Of a stretch of 64,000 nt of DNA, positions 20,661 through 34,939 are shown piece after piece; the stretch's first letter is position 1, and each line of letters starts with the position of its first letter. A program made the translations under genes and the position numbers. Origin of the DNA: Labyrinthula sp. Ha (Eukaryota; Sar; Bigyra; Labyrinthulida; Labyrinthulaceae); NCBI GenBank assembly GCA_015227615.1, contig JAALGZ010000039.1, forward strand, positions 186,001 through 250,000, in the 5' to 3' direction. Below the pieces are notes generated by a model, which saw only the letters and a program-made list of their open reading frames with translations, had not been told where the DNA came from and ran no database searches.

Positions 20661-23600
20661 TAAAAGGGTATAACGATCGGTGAGAGGCTAATATATTATC
20701 AAGAAAATATTGACCGAGCTGATGGAAGTCATAATCGAAAAAACAATATAAATATCGAGCAAAGAGAAGTTGCAGAAGGAAATGTCACAGCATAAAATAC
20801 TAAAACAAAGATCACGACTTCTTCATTTGCAATAGAAGTAACCTAAATGAACTGAGGGTCCTGATAATCTTAGCACCACAGTATTAATTAAACCTGGAAT
20901 ATATTCTAAAAATTTTGTCACACAAACAGAAAAGAATTCTTTAGAAACTAACAAACATTGTATCAACAGAAGCATTTGCACTGTAAGACTGCAAGCTGTG
21001 ATGAATTGTTTCCAAAATAACAAATAACAAACATCGTAGCTGTATTTTAACTCGTAAAATTACTTCCCGTGAATTAAGACTATATTTAAAAAATATAATG
21101 TGCAAAATCAAGTCCTGTGTAAATTCTAGGAAGAATAAACCAAGTCGCAAGAACTACGGCCCGTTATCCTTTAAATAACTTATAAAAGTAACTTTATTTC
21201 TTAATATATATCTCATAGTTACAAGATGTTACAAATAGATGTATATAGAAATTTTCTAAAGTTGTATCTCAGTAGCTTTAACCATTCGAATACTTAGTAT
21301 CTAAATATCAGAAGCGGTAAAAACATTTTTAGGAACTGAATAAATTATTTGTTACTTTTACAAAGTTTCCGAAGCCTAATACAAAAATTTAGCCAATTTA
21401 TTAGGGCAATAGAGTTTGCCCTTATATTGTACAGAAGATGCTTTAAAATTTCACGGATTTATATGGAATAACAATACCTGCTGCCAAGCATCGCGAGAAT
21501 GTACTTTCACTTAAGGTCCCCTTGAAGTTGATAAATACAACATTATTTGAATTATGGAATTTATATTTTAATAATAAGATATTACTTGATCTAGAATAGA
21601 CTGTGGAGTTTATGATACGTGATTGCTGCGACGGAAACAAATTCCGCATAGGAAAGTATGTTGAAGAGATGGGATAACTATAAAGTGTTAAAAACTCTGA
21701 AGCACAGAGAGTTTCACTAATATTAACTCACTAAAATATGAAAAATAAGAAAAAAATACTTCAGTATATTCTTTCAAACGACACTAAATAATCTGTTAAG
21801 AATTTGCTCAGTTGCCAGGACATTATATATATATATATATTAAAAGCATAAAATTACCGAGCGTATGCTTTTAATTGCTTTCAAAATGTCACATAATATC
21901 AATAAAGATGATGCATTAAATTTTTAACACAAGGTAAGGGAACTTATGAGAGCCTGCAAACTACAGCATTTACATATGACTCTTGATAAGAATAGCAGAA
22001 AAATGGTGTTTATTGGCAACCATGGTATCATCTTGACTAAGGTAATAGTATCTTGAACAAGAAACAGAGATAGCTAAGCTACATAATTTTACAACCCAAT
22101 GATACATAGTTTACTTCTTGGAGTATTATGTTGGTTGTTGCGGATTCAAAATATGATGTATATCTGAAGGGTCATTGTATATAGCTATTTAATCAAGTAA
22201 GGAAATTTCAGCCACCAATCTAGATCCCGAAGAATAAAAAAAATAATTTATAACGTTTCTCTAAGTTAGTGTTGTGCTTCCATATTATGTAAAACTTCCA
22301 ATACAGTTAAGCTAATTCGTAACAAACCTATCCATATTCTCGGATTCTCATTGTGAAAAATCGGAAATTTTATTTTTTTAGAGAAATATCACAATTACCC
22401 CAGTTTCATTCATCTTGTGAACCAATAGTCAATTCAAGGGTAGCTGCTTAGCCCGAGTTTGCTTGTTGAAATACTCTTCTGTGGAATAACAATTCATAGC
22501 ATAGCCAAAATCAACAGAAAGACAAGTCAAGAACAATAACATAAGAATATTAAAGCCCCTAAATAATTTATTAGTATATGTAAATATAAAATAGTTTATG
22601 ATTATTAAAATATGAATCTCTGAATGTTAATAACCAACAGAAAAGCCATATTTTATGCCTCAATGAAGAAATAGACAGGATGTTATTCGGGTAAGCTAGA
22701 CCAATTTTATGTAATAAATAGGTAGTATTCGAGATTTTAATAGAACATTAGAATAAATAAAAATATTGATAGATTATTCAGGACTTCTTTTAATTATATA
22801 AATGATAAGTGTATTTATCGAGCTCTTTGCAGAGCATGAATAACATCCTCAATTTATATGCATGCAGTGTTGGATCGATTGAGGGAGCTTTCTTTAGAAA
22901 ATAATAACATTTTAGTTTAGTTATTAGAGAGTGATAAGAGAATAAGTATTTATATCAATACCCAGGAACAAACCTTGAATCATATATAAGATGTGGATTC
23001 TGTGGGAAAATATGGATTCAGAAGCAAGGCAGAATTCTAGTAGCATTGTAAGCCTTTCTTCAAGTAGAGAATATTCAAAGAATTAGATACCTAGTACAAA
23101 ATCTAGCAGAAATTAAAATTAATTTCTATTTTCGGTGATGAGATATAACTGATTTATATAGAAGTGTATTTTGCAATATATACCTTCCGTACAACTTTTT
23201 CAAGAAACATTGGATATGGTTAAGAAAGGTTCAAGACGAGTGTGACCTATAATGTTATCCCAGATATGTAGAATATCTGAAATGCTTTATAGAGTAAATA
23301 AAAGCAACACCTGGGTTGTACATCTCTTTAACTTTTTTCGTTTCTAAGACTTAGATGAAGCAGTCTGCGTCTCATATTGGTTTAGAGGCTCAACGGTGAT
23401 CTTCTTAGATACATATGGTGTAATGAAACACTATATAATGGAATTGAAATGTTATTACACGAGCACAGTTGTACATCAGTATGTACAATAGTTAGAAAAT
23501 GAAAACCACGTTAGTATTGGAATGTTGCACATAGTTAAGTTTCACTATATCAAGAAAGAAAACAATCAAGTTATTGCAAAGAATGCAAGATAAAAATATT

Positions 23601-26600
23601 TTATAAACATCTTTAAGATAATAACCAGTGAAGCTAAATTTTGATTTTGAAAACATCTAAACCTTCTTTTCTAATACCAGTATGAGGGAAACGAAGTAAG
23701 ATGACCAAATAACGGGAGCAAAGAAGTATGAATAACTGGTACCTCACAAGCATAATACATAGTTTCGAATAATTACACCTTAATAAATTAAATATAGCTT
23801 TTTTGAAATTAATAACTTTTCACAAATATATGCGTTTCTTACTAAATATACACCAGGAATTTATTTTCTAGGGTTATTGGATAACTGCAATCCTGCCACT
23901 GCCGCAGGGTATTATGTGTATCTTGTTTCGATAATTTCTTTTGGACGTGTACACTAAAGCGATATTGTTTTCAAATATGAATATATATATATATATATAT
24001 TCATCTCAATTCTAACTAGAAATGTGACAAACGAGAAATGAAAGAGGAAATGATTAAAAAGTATATTTCAGGTTATGGTAAAGGTTATTCAAAATGGCTA
24101 TAAAATTAGTGACAGGAAAACTACAAGCGGAAAGGTGGAAAGATCTTAAAAGAATTATATTTATTATTAGGAGATAAATACATATAACTGTATTTACCAA
24201 AGTTTTAATGTAAGTTACAGGAAGAATTAAATGAGTGAGCCAAACAAACCAAAGAATATTTTAGGAATAAAAACTGAGGAGGACAAATGTCATTCCAGTT
24301 TTGAATCATAAGGTAGATTAACAAATCCAAATAATAAGCAAAATAGAAATATTTTCCATAATCATTAACTTTAAAATATCCTTTATGCATTTTGGTATGA
24401 TTCAACATTAAATTTTTCATGCAAGATGGATTATAATAAACGAAACTATTAAGAGATACAATAGTCAAGAATAAGCAAGGGAGGAGTCTAGGGGTTAGCA
24501 AATGGCTGGAAATGCATATCAAAGCATGGATTGCTGATCTAATCTATTTATTCAAATACCAATATCAATGGCTCAGAATATTAGTTTCTGTAACCAACTA
24601 CGGCTAAGGTCTTGGAAGAAAATGTTGAGTTTCAAATAATTTGTTTTGTCTAACAATATCCACGAAAAGCTCTATCTACTTCTCTTGTTGAAAATATACC
24701 TACATCGCTTATTAAAAACTAATTTGGATTTAATTTTTTGAAGACATATCCTAACTATATCTTAGTACATCGTAAGCTCTTTGTGCACAATTTCCTTACC
24801 AAGGCACTTCTTCATATTGATTCTGAAACGTCATAGTAATTTGGGTTGAATTCTCTAATCCAATTATCTTTTAATTGTCTCTTACTATAATTCTAATACT
24901 ATTATTATTGTTATTATTATTTTTTTATATTTATATTTATTAAACAATTTTGGTAAGTACTGTTATTGGATCACAAGGTAGTTTCATTCTTTTATTCAGC
25001 CTTTTTATGTTCATATTCTGCAGACAAGAAGCTTATACATGGCTAACATTTATAGATTTTTTTCTCTCTTATATTCATTATAGACCTATACAACATATCG
25101 CTAGAGATATTCGCTAAGATGTAGACGCTGCTAGCGAACTTAAGACAGGTATTGAGTGCTTCTGGTTTTCTTTTCTAATAGTTAAGTCAATGAAATTAAT
25201 GAATATCCCAAATTTCATTCCTCATGCTTGCAGCAGATAACAATTTTTCTAACCCCATATAAGATATATTAACAGACCATTGTATACAGAGTTGTGGTTT
25301 TGCAAAAAAATATTCCGAGATTCCCCAGCTTCATTTTCTTCTTCTGGCAGGTTCACTTAATGCAGATGAGGCACCATCCTAAATTGGTGAAACATTTCGC
25401 TAAGAGATATTCAATCGTTGTTGCTTTCTTATAATCTTATAACTATCTCTAGTTTCACCGGTGCTGATTTTACCAATGGACGTAGCTGACGGGCTGTAGA
25501 CGGTTGTTTGATTTTATTATTGAACATGGGATCAAACCAACAATAAATAAGGCTAGAATTAGTTGTAAATAAGTGATATAAGAGGTGCGAGCAAGCTCTT
25601 TACCTTTGCTACTAAGAATATAAGTATGGGAAGACTAGTAAATTAAGGTAATAATAAACTTAAAATTCAAAATTATTAAATCTTCCATTCATAGTAATGT
25701 CATATTCACTATAGATATACAAGAAAAACAAATATAGCAGTAAAAAGTGATACGAAAAAACGCAAGGGTATACCCACAAAGCAGCCGCTAAATATAACAA
25801 ATATATAGATTTTTATCTCAGACAAGAAACACGTAAGAGTTATATTCTTCTCTATAGGTTGATTGAACGCGTTGTTTAGGTTGATTTCCTGTTTCCCTCC
25901 ATGGAACTTATCCAAAAAATCAGCTTCTCATGCTCTGCACTCCACAAAAGATAAGATACAAAATACATTAAACAGTCTGAAATCTTCGTGCTAAATTTTA
26001 AAATGAACTTTGCAAAAAATAATGAAAATTATGGTTTAACGTATTTACGGTATAAATTTCATACATAGGTTTACTGATTATTGCCCAAATTATTAAAATT
26101 TTCTGGAGAAAGTTGGACCACGAGGAAGACATAAGAGAAGTAATCATAAAATCAGTTTGGTTCAATTATTATTTTATGGAACGAGTTTCGGAAGAACCCA
26201 TAACTTACCAGTTAAATGAAGAAGACTTATTTAGAGAGAGGTTTTGCTGAATGAAGAGAATATATGAATCAAGTAACACTAGATGGCAATTACAAGGGGA
26301 TATAGGTGAAGAGAAAGAAATGGAGAGTTCTAGTTCCTTCTTCCAGGTTTTATTGAATTTTTGTTTCTCTGTTGTTGAATATATTTTTGCTGTGACAGTT
26401 TTTTTTTTAAATTTTGTTCATTCAAGGTGTTCATCATACCTGATTCTAAAGAATCTATGCTTTTATGCTTCTAGAAATAAATGTTTTTCCTCGCCAGTTT
26501 TCTTAAGTTGCCTTCTCTGTATTTTATAATGTCTAACAGAGAACTATATAACAGAGAAAGTATTGACTTGTTAAACTGAAACTCCCTAATTTTTTGTAGG

Positions 26601-26632
26601 ATATTGACAGATGAAAATTTTCCACCGAGATC
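20661..26632. other. Long gene-poor interval with possible unrecognisable element remnants
   Basis: No gene is supported over about 6 kb. Parts, for example 22.8-23.6 kb, have patchy coding-like composition that may be decayed retroelement. TA tracts occur near 21824 and 23978. No tRNA or other RNA gene was recognised. Confidence 0.4.
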
Positions 26633-26872
26633 TTACATAGTCTGAAACGCGTATATAATCATTACTGTAAGGAATCCGATAACAAACCAATAAGTCCCGA
26701 GAATCAATACTGCTGCAATACCCCGAAGCACCTTTCTTCCAAGTCCTGTTTCATTTTTATTTGCAGGCGGGAGTTCTTGAGGAGAGCTCGATCCTTGCGA
26801 GTGCTGCTGCACATTGTTTTCTACTTGAATGGTACAAACCGCTCTACCTTCTATATCCTCTAACTTATTCAT
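26633..26872 (-). CDS. Small single-span membrane protein (family member 2)
   Basis: This gene encodes 79 residues from an ATG at 26872. The N-terminal 45 residues are hydrophilic and rich in Gln, Ser, Asn and Pro (VQQHSQGSSSPQELPPANKN). A basic patch GRKVLR (45-50) is followed by one hydrophobic span (51-75, ending MIIYAF) and almost no tail, so it is tail-anchored in layout. The basic flank before the helix predicts a cytosolic N-terminus. It shares layout and composition with the genes at 12231, 34940 and 35444, but little direct identity. A CGAGA/TCTCG motif cluster lies 270-390 bp upstream. Function unknown. The regular amphipathic design and clean start argue for a real gene, though at this length chance cannot be excluded. 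Confidence 0.6.
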   Translation of the reverse strand: MNKLEDIEGRAVCTIQVENNVQQHSQGSSSPQELPPANKNETGLGRKVLRGIAAVLILGTYWFVIGFLTVMIIYAFQTM

Positions 26873-27059
26873 GTTTGAATACTCTAATCTGTTTTACTTA
26901 ATTCTTGAAACTACAAGATAGTTTAAGATAATAACTACTCTCAATTTCACTCGGGAAGAAAAGAGTACAGTTAGGAGTTCTGGTTCAAAAAAGCTATATT
27001 TCTTGCACAGTTTTTTTTGAACTCAAAAGAGTATTCTTGGTTTAGAATTATACGAGCAT

Positions 27060-27275
27060 AAAAATTTGTGTTTTTACTGGGCTGTTTTACATATCTTATA
27101 TTTGGTGTCCAACTGCTTTTCCAGGAATATTAACTTACCAAGGACATCTGTTCTGACCGGATCATACGAGAGTTCGAGACTTTCGGGAGCAGTTCCAGCC
27201 AAGACACAGTGTCTCGTTAACTTATCTCTTGTGACCTAGATTCAAGATTCCCATAAAATGTCTCGTTCTCGGTAT
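27060..27275. promoter_or_regulatory. Candidate upstream element: TCTCG / CGAGA / TGTTCT motif cluster
   Basis: This stretch contains GGGCTGTTTTA (exactly shared with the cluster at 12.7 kb), ATCTGTTCTGACCGG, ACGAGAGTTCGAGAC, GTGTCTCGTTAAC and ATGTCTCGTTCTCGG. It sits about 200-400 bp upstream of the 26633-26872 gene and overlaps the start of the 27258 open frame. Confidence 0.35.
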
Positions 27276-27539
27276 CTTTATGAAAGAGGATGCTTCAAAC
27301 CAAAATGGAACAAAGTCTTATCAAAAACAATGTTTTTATTTAAATTTCAAATAGGAACCTACTCTTTACTTATCTTTAGGACCTTTAGTATCATAAACGC
27401 AATAGCGCAACTACTGTTCTTTCAGCTTCTTCGACGGCTCAGAGATAGGAGAAATGATAGGAGCCCTGATGTCCAAGTTTCTCGTCTAACACCCAAAAAT
27501 TATAAGCCTGCAAGGTTTGCCAATATGCAGGGTATATAA
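27258..27539 (+). CDS. Possible small membrane protein, 93 aa
   Basis: The frame runs from an ATG at 27258 to a TAA at 27537-27539. The N-terminus is basic (SRSRYLYERGCFKPKWNK), followed by a hydrophobic segment (about residues 30-57, GTYSLLIFRTFSIINAIAQL) and then a strongly basic, Arg-rich tail (RRLRDRRNDRSPDVQVSR). A single span with a positive tail would fit an inner-membrane or ER protein. It is divergent from the 26633-26872 gene with 385 bp between starts. I do not recognise it. The length alone would be compatible with chance. Confidence 0.35.
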   Translation: MSRSRYLYERGCFKPKWNKVLSKTMFLFKFQIGTYSLLIFRTFSIINAIAQLLFFQLLRRLRDRRNDRSPDVQVSRLTPKNYKPARFANMQGI

Positions 27540-27759
27540 AATTCATACTCTATCCATAAATTCTATATTTTACCTTTTCTGCTTCTCGCAAAAATTTTAT
27601 TGCCACTAACTTCCCTCCAACAGAGTATTATTAGATAATGTCAAATGGGTGACCAGTAAAATAAAATTAAACAAATATATTACCAATTGTAGAGTTTATA
27701 TTAAAATTTTAGAGTTATTTATTACAAATAGGTGTTATTTATGCTTTTCTTATAAGTAC

Positions 27760-28110
27760 ATGTACTTGATATGGATTAAGTGCCTTAAACAGCTCGTTTT
27801 CCAAGTTTTGAGTAATCCCTCTCCTGTTACCATAAGACTTTTGCTGTTTCAGTTTATTCAGCTATGGAACCCTAATCCAAATATATATATTACATATTCT
27901 ATTCTTGCTTTTCAGTACGCTGGTGTTGCAGTTTTGAGTAAGCGCATCCGAGCCGAAGGAAGTTTCGTGAATGGCAATCATGGGATAGACAAGATCTGGA
28001 TGATGCGCCGCTCTGGGTCTCGCCTAGAAATGAGAACTTTGTCATTACAATTTCTCGTGAATTTTGGAGTCATTGTGAGTTCGTATGTCCATGTCTTTAC
28101 CATCTATTAA
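27760..28110 (+). pseudogene. Open stretch of unknown nature, possible exon or gene remnant
   Basis: An unusually long open frame for this DNA runs from at least 27649 to 28110, with its first ATG at 27760. The first half is hydrophobic and AT-driven, but the second half (27920-28060) is visibly richer in G and C and reads GVAVLSKRIRAEGSFVNGN, a composition unlike the surroundings. No family is recognised and no intron of the local 28-nt type could be placed to extend it. It could be a gene fragment, a decayed element part or chance. Confidence 0.25.
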
Positions 28111-31100
28111 GTTTTCCATCATTAGATGAGTTGGGCATTTCATCTGTACTTAATATGATTTATTATTGCTTCGGGTGTCTCCCTTCATAAATGTCTTGAA
28201 GTATTCAAAAATAAATTTCTGAGGTTAAGAGATTGCTTTCTACTATTTATTTCCAGCATCATTGTGGATATCACCTCCTACAAGTTCAAAGCCCATGGTA
28301 AGAATTTTATTTCACACAATTCTATATGCATTAAATTCAATGCTGTCTACTGAGTAATTGGTGATAATAAAAATGACATAGAAACATTATTTCAAAGCTT
28401 ATTTCTTTTTTTTATCATAGTATACTTTGAATCGAATTGAATTCTAACCCGATCATGTTTCATGAACGTTGATTTAGCTAATATTCAATACCCTCCACTC
28501 CTTTCTAATAGATAGTAATCTGAAAAAGGACTCTTGCCAATTAAAAACCCGAGAGAGTGGATTTAAGGTATATTAACCTATTACAAACCAAACCAACGAT
28601 ACGTGTTTTGTTTTCAAAGATGCGTTGAAATACAAAAGAATCATTTAATGCCATGAAGTTGGATTAAGACCTTAGTCTAATATCAAGATTTGATGCATTT
28701 GAGTTTTAGGCCTCAGTAGACTTTATTTATATAGAACCCACAACAGTATTTCTTTGACGCTCTATATTACATAACAATTATCACATTAAACATTTTTTTC
28801 GATTAAATTTATTATTATTTGTATAATCTACTGAATTAAATAAAGGGCAACTTTTTGTCCAAACCGATTTCAAATTTCAGTGTATCAAGCCATTTTTAGA
28901 GCTTCTGGATGAGATCTAGTGTCCACACGTTAATAGAATCAGTTACCCAAGATGTGTCGTTCTTAATTAACACTTTCTTCGTGATTCTTTGTACCAATAA
29001 AACATACCATGAATGCAATATTCCACTCAAACTAATTCTTAAAAGTTTATCACACCTATATATTTACCCCAAGAAGGTTCTAGAAAAAAAATAAGGTGTC
29101 CTTATCTCGTCTTTCTATTAGATTAATAAGTGACATTTATTTCCACATACTGTAACGCAATGTTAGATCAGAAGAGATGTTAGCCCTGCTGCTAACCAAA
29201 TTGTCTTCTTTTTCAGTTTTTCAATCAATTGACATCATCAAGATATGAATTATTGAAGATACTAAAAATCTACTTAAATTTAATATAGTTTGTGGACATG
29301 AACAAGCTTTTCCTGTCTATTATTCCTTTACATGGATTTACCAAATATCATTGAATTCTGAGGTTAGGTGATAGTATCAACTCCATAATGTTCGATTCAA
29401 ATTACCTGAATAATAATTCCGAGATGGCAAAGTACTATCTATCTAAATTGAGAGTAATATTATTTGTCGCCAAAAAATACTTCCTGCTTGGAATTTTGCA
29501 AATATACTATTGTTACCGTTATATATAGATGTTTATTATCTAATACATTTCTAGCACAGATTTCAGTTTCGTTGTTAGAACATAAGACTGATCCAAGCGA
29601 TCAAAAAAGATATCAGCCTCTCTTGGAAGAAATTGTATTTATGGCTTGAATTGTTTTTCTTTATAGGAACTTACTAATAGACAATAATATTAACTAACCA
29701 ATCAGGAAATCTTATCTTTTGAAGTATTTCAGACATCATTATCAATTGATTTTTATGCCACTTCATCCATAGTAGCTTATTGTAATAGAATTTAGAAAAC
29801 GTCATAGGTTTCAAAACAAAGGTTTATGATAATGAAGACGGATTTCTAGATGTAGGTGAAATCTAATTCTAGTTAACCCTTTAAACCTTGTCCATTTCTC
29901 TTATATTATATACCATAAAGTGTGGAATTATTTCTATGTACATGGGAAACTGGAAGGCTATTCCTATTATATAATAGTTAATAAAAATTATTCCGTTTGT
30001 TAATTGTTGCTACATATACATGCAGAGTATTACTATCATGTGCATAATTTCTGATTCCCACTGAAACTAATACTATCCCCATTAATTTATGATTGCTATT
30101 TCTAATCAGATAAAGCACCGGCTTCATGATCTGATGTAATTTTCTAATCTAAGTAGAATTTTGCTTTTGCAGAAGTTCTTAACAATTTAAACCCCTAATA
30201 CCGAAGGATATACAGAGAAGCAAGGCTCGACACCATAGAGGAATAGTTGTAAGTTGGAAAATTGAATATATCATGTTTCTAGAACCAAATAAACTGGATA
30301 CTTTCTATGGAAAATATTTGATAGTTTTGTGTTCCTTGAAGACGGGGATGTGTAAAAAGCTCTCCCGCGAAAGAAAAATTGTGGATAGAGGGTTACTGAT
30401 GTCATTTCATTATTCATGGAACCCGTTTTATCACTGTATTCGTGAATTTGCATAAGTGAAAAATAATATATAGCGCCACAAAATGTGTCACATTTTTCTT
30501 TGCTCCAAAGTTCTAATCCACGTATTCACAGTTGATTAAACCGAATAGTATTACAATTGAATTTGAACATATATATATATATATATAATACTGGATAGTG
30601 TTATATTCGAATTAACAGAGGGAGTAAAATCTGTAATTCAAATAAAGAACATTCTAGGTACTTAATAATCTTGAATATGTTCAAAAGGTCAGCTGAAAGA
30701 TCTTCACTTAATGGAGATTTCCTATAGATCATATCAGTAATTGAAGCTGGGAGAAAGTGGAGATTTTTCAAAGTACCTATAAATAGGATTGCATATCTGA
30801 ACTATGATACGGCGGAAAAAGTTAATAATCTTTACTTACGTCAGTTAACATTAAAATTGGATAATGTATTTATCTAAATTTGAGGTAATTGCTTCCAGAT
30901 TTCTTTCTGAAAATTTGAAAAAGATATCGAGTTGAAAAATGGAATACTGAAGTGTAATACTTTCAAAAAAATATATATTCCAATTTATTTCTTAAACATA
31001 TAACAAATAGATTTAATAAGAATATATGAAAAGTAGATGAGCTTTATAAGTGTTATTGCACATCCAACCTTAATCAGTGTGATGAAGTTAATGGCAGTTT

Positions 31101-32879
31101 ATAACAAATCAATAGGATAGTTTCAAGAACAATGGTATGTATATTAAGTAGCAAGTGTATTTTATTATGCTTAATGATTCTACTACGGGATTTACAGCAG
31201 AATATTAAACAAAATAGAGTAAATTTGATGATTTTGGGACTTCTATATAATAAGTAATTTTCTATTCTGATTTGAATACAAAAACTAATACCAATAGTAA
31301 TAACGAAAATGGCTTATGCTGATCGTTATTTGCATTTTGAATAAATTTTAAGAGTAAAAATGACTATAAATGACTTTAAATTACTAACGGTTGGTTCAAT
31401 AGATGGAACCTAAAGTAAATAATTAAGAATACTTTTATCTATGGAATTGTTATAAAGGAGGTTCGAACATTGTATTAAGAATTTTCCCCCATGGGGCAAT
31501 AATCTTGGCATCTTGTACGCTAAACAGATAAAATATCACCCTTTTTCTTTTCAATGAAACACCGGCTTTATTAACTGGCTATAAAAAATTCTTTTTAAGC
31601 ATTTATTTCAGGATTAATAATGCAAGGTGTGAATTGACGGTATGAAATCAACTAGATATAGTCGTTGATATATCTTGTGCAAAATCAAGACCTTAAAAAT
31701 GCCTTAGAAATGGCTATATATATTAATGCCAAATAAATCCCAGGCTTTTTTAATTTTTTTTGTGATCTGTAAAAATGAATTCGATTCAATTTCATGGAAG
31801 TTTATTTAAGTTGTTCTGCTAAGAAACGGGTTTCTAGAAGCTTAACAAAGAAAATAACTTGCCTATGCTGGCAATAAAAATTCAACATTATTGACAGAAA
31901 CTGCTGCTCAAAGTATGCAAACATAATGAACGTCATTTTTCAAATTATTTATGCTCCCTTAATTCATTTATTATTGTCCTGAATATCATCATATCTCTAC
32001 AAGCAAATAACACACTGTGAATATCTTACCATAGTGAAAAGGCTTAATCTCTCTTGTAACTATCAGTCAGTGAGGTGAACTTCGTTAATTATTATTGTTT
32101 TTAGCTTTCTAATTTCATCCATCAATTAGAAAATTTTTATTATGTATCTGGTCTCAAAAAAAAACAAAAAAAAAGGATAGCGAAAATGAAATTAAAATAA
32201 TGTTCACCTGTATAATCCGAAAAATAGTAACAGAATAATGAGAGGTTTCGATTGCGACGATTGTAACCGATAATTCCAGAAGAAATTACTTTAGAACTAT
32301 CACAGAGGCCCATAATATTTTTCAAGGTACAAAAATTTTCAAAATAAAGGAAAAGTAGAATAATTTAGGTTAGAAATAGGAGCATTGGCCTACCCGTTGA
32401 ATTAAGATCAATAGCCATCTGATACTAATAGATGCATGAGAATCAGCCCCTGGAAATATCTTCGAGCGACATTTACTGCCAGTGTATTTTATATATAGCT
32501 ATAATAAGTATACTACAGGAGACATAACTATATTCGGTGATTACTGTTACTCATTCAGGCCCAAATCAACATAACGTCAAGCAAGACTCAACATATTGAG
32601 GCAGTTGCTTCAGCTATCTTTCTTATACCACGTTAAAAACCGAGATGTCGTGAACTAAACATCTAAACGCTTAAGAAAATTTTCTAACCAAGTAAATAAG
32701 TAAATGTACGGCATAACCAAAAAATAGGAAGTGTTAATTATACTTAGGTAGGTAAAATTGTGAAAGCATGAATCTCCAACCACATTAAGCATAACAAACT
32801 AGAAGATTTGCAGTTACTAGAGGCGAGAAGATGTATAACTCTGTTAAAATTTAGGATGAAAAGCTATAGTTCACAAACC

Positions 32880-33060
32880 AGGTAGCTGTAACAGAGATCT
32901 AGTGATTTCTAAAGGATCCAACTCTAACACATTAACCTTCCCTAAGATTTGGTACCCGAGTAAGCCATCGGTTGCTCTCCTTACCCAGTCATTATCACCA
33001 AAGGCGAACTAATTGCCCCATCTCATTGTCCAGTATCTACCCAGTGAAGGAGGAGGTTGT
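32880..33060 (-). mobile_element. Possible copia RNase H scrap
   Basis: One minus-strand frame reads FGDNDWVRRATDGLLGYQIL, which resembles the copia RNase H block GYSDADWAGD...RRSTSGY. The match is short and interrupted nearby. A fossil if real. Confidence 0.3.
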
Positions 33061-34939
33061 GAATAAATACACTTAAGTTTGGCTATGCAAGGTTTCATGA
33101 TGGATACTTACACTCTCGAATTTTCTAACTGTTGAATACCTAGAACATCATTCACTAATGAAAATTTTTTAACAGTTGAAGAGACTAATGGGATTCTTGG
33201 ACCAAACAAACATAGCTTTTTTCTCAATTTCGATAGTATTCATAAAAGGAAGGTCTTAGCACAAGCAACCAAAAAGAAGCAAGACAGTTAGAAAATGAGA
33301 AGTACTGGAGGGTAGTTTTTTGTTGATTCGTCTTATACTTTAACTACTCTGGCTTGATATCATATCGAAACAGAATATCAAGCTGACACCAAAACTAAAA
33401 GTTAGATACTCGAGTTACATAAATATACCCAAGCTACATAAATGTGCAAACAAGAAGCATCTAATAGAACAGTGTCAGAAAACAGAAAAATGCATTATAT
33501 TAACGGAGTTCATCACAGAAAACTTGGAGGTGGTTCAATAGCCATCTTACAAACCTGTATTTTAGAAACCAATAGATCAGCATGAAATAGGAACCAACTG
33601 CAAGCAAGTAGTATTGACTACAGCTTTGAGATCATCGAAAAATACCTCGAAGTTGAGTAAATATTAACCAAAGATCAACATAAACAATCATAAACACTAA
33701 GATTGGGCCTATGTGACACATGGGCTGACATTTGTGACCTATTTTTGTTTTGTGGTTTTTAATTTTTGGATAATTTGAATCTGAATTTTGGGAACTAATG
33801 TTAGGGTAATTTTAGGTAGCAAGATCCTAACATATTGCAATACCGGTACTGACCAAGATCGTACAATACAAATAGGAGCCAGCTGTAATAGCTGAAACTA
33901 TGAGATGGAAACAAGGAAATAGGGCAAAAATAATTAGGATCATGTCATTACCTTTACAAGAGCAAATCGAAAAGGAGAATTAGTGTATAGGTATTGAATG
34001 GGACCTCAATCGTGGATGGATTAGGAAAATAGTAACAATTGGTATTAAAATAGAAATTCCTTAATAAGTAAGTGGTTGAACTGGGTGGTGTTGAGTGTAT
34101 GTAGATTGTTTAGCAATTTCCCCTAAAGTTGTTCTTACATGAGGCGACTTTGGTCGTGCGGTATCCCCTAGAACACGCCATGGCAAGTGCATTAAAGGTA
34201 AAATTTGGGAACAAGCAATTGGGGAAAAATAAATGTGCTAATAACATAATAATTTTGATTTTATTAACAATCACTTAATTTCGCAAATGATATACATATG
34301 AGCTGAGAAAACCTTGTCCGAACAATATGAATAATAGAGATTTAATTCTGCTAACTCGTCCTATTCATATTTTCAGTTTAATAAATGTGATATATATATA
34401 TAAAATTTTGAAGGACGAACTCGAAATCAACCAACTTCTGATAGTCTATAACCAGTTGAATTACGCACAGCACTTTTACATGTGCTGCACTACTTTCGTA
34501 CTCTAAGAAAAAAACAACATTTTGCTTTCTCCTATATTATTCGGTATTCTGAAAAAAAATAAAATTTAGTGGGTATGTAATTTATCCTTTTGTATTTGTG
34601 GCTTCGCCTTCTCAATCAAATAGCAAATGAGTTATTTCAAAATTCAATCTAATGGCAAAACGCTTAGTCATACTTTTAAAAAACCGCAGTGTTGCATTAC
34701 TCTGAACAAGCTATACTGGCGAATTCAGGAGATTGTAAAACCAGAAGAGAAACAGGTGTGTTTAACATCTTGCAGTTTCTAATCTTCGACAAAACCGGCT
34801 TTTTCTTAGAAATACGAAATTTTTTCTGTAGTGGCTTTGTCACCTTCTTCCTATGCAAATTTTACTTTCCCCTTCCAGTCTTAAGGCACAGACTCCAAAG
34901 CCTGCCCACCAAAACGAAAATAAATAACTATAATAAAAT

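Larger units (their letters stand above)
27540..34939. other. Long gene-poor interval
   Basis: No gene is confidently supported over about 7.4 kb. An open stretch at 27649-28110 is listed separately. A possible copia RNase H scrap lies near 32.9-33.1 kb on the minus strand. A TA tract occurs near 30569 and 34390. The rest is AT-rich with no recognised signal. Confidence 0.45.

Noticed and set aside
22370-25400. Weak similarity between stretches near 22.4 kb and 25.3 kb (CCCCAGYTTCAT and nearby words)
   Set aside because: Too short and patchy by eye to call a repeat pair.
30271-30455. Paired 60-codon frames on opposite strands
   Set aside because: Both are short and without domains, the usual result of low stop density in a patch of DNA.
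31455-31475. tRNA B-box-like GGTTCGAA
   Set aside because: No acceptor stem or anticodon arm could be paired around it.
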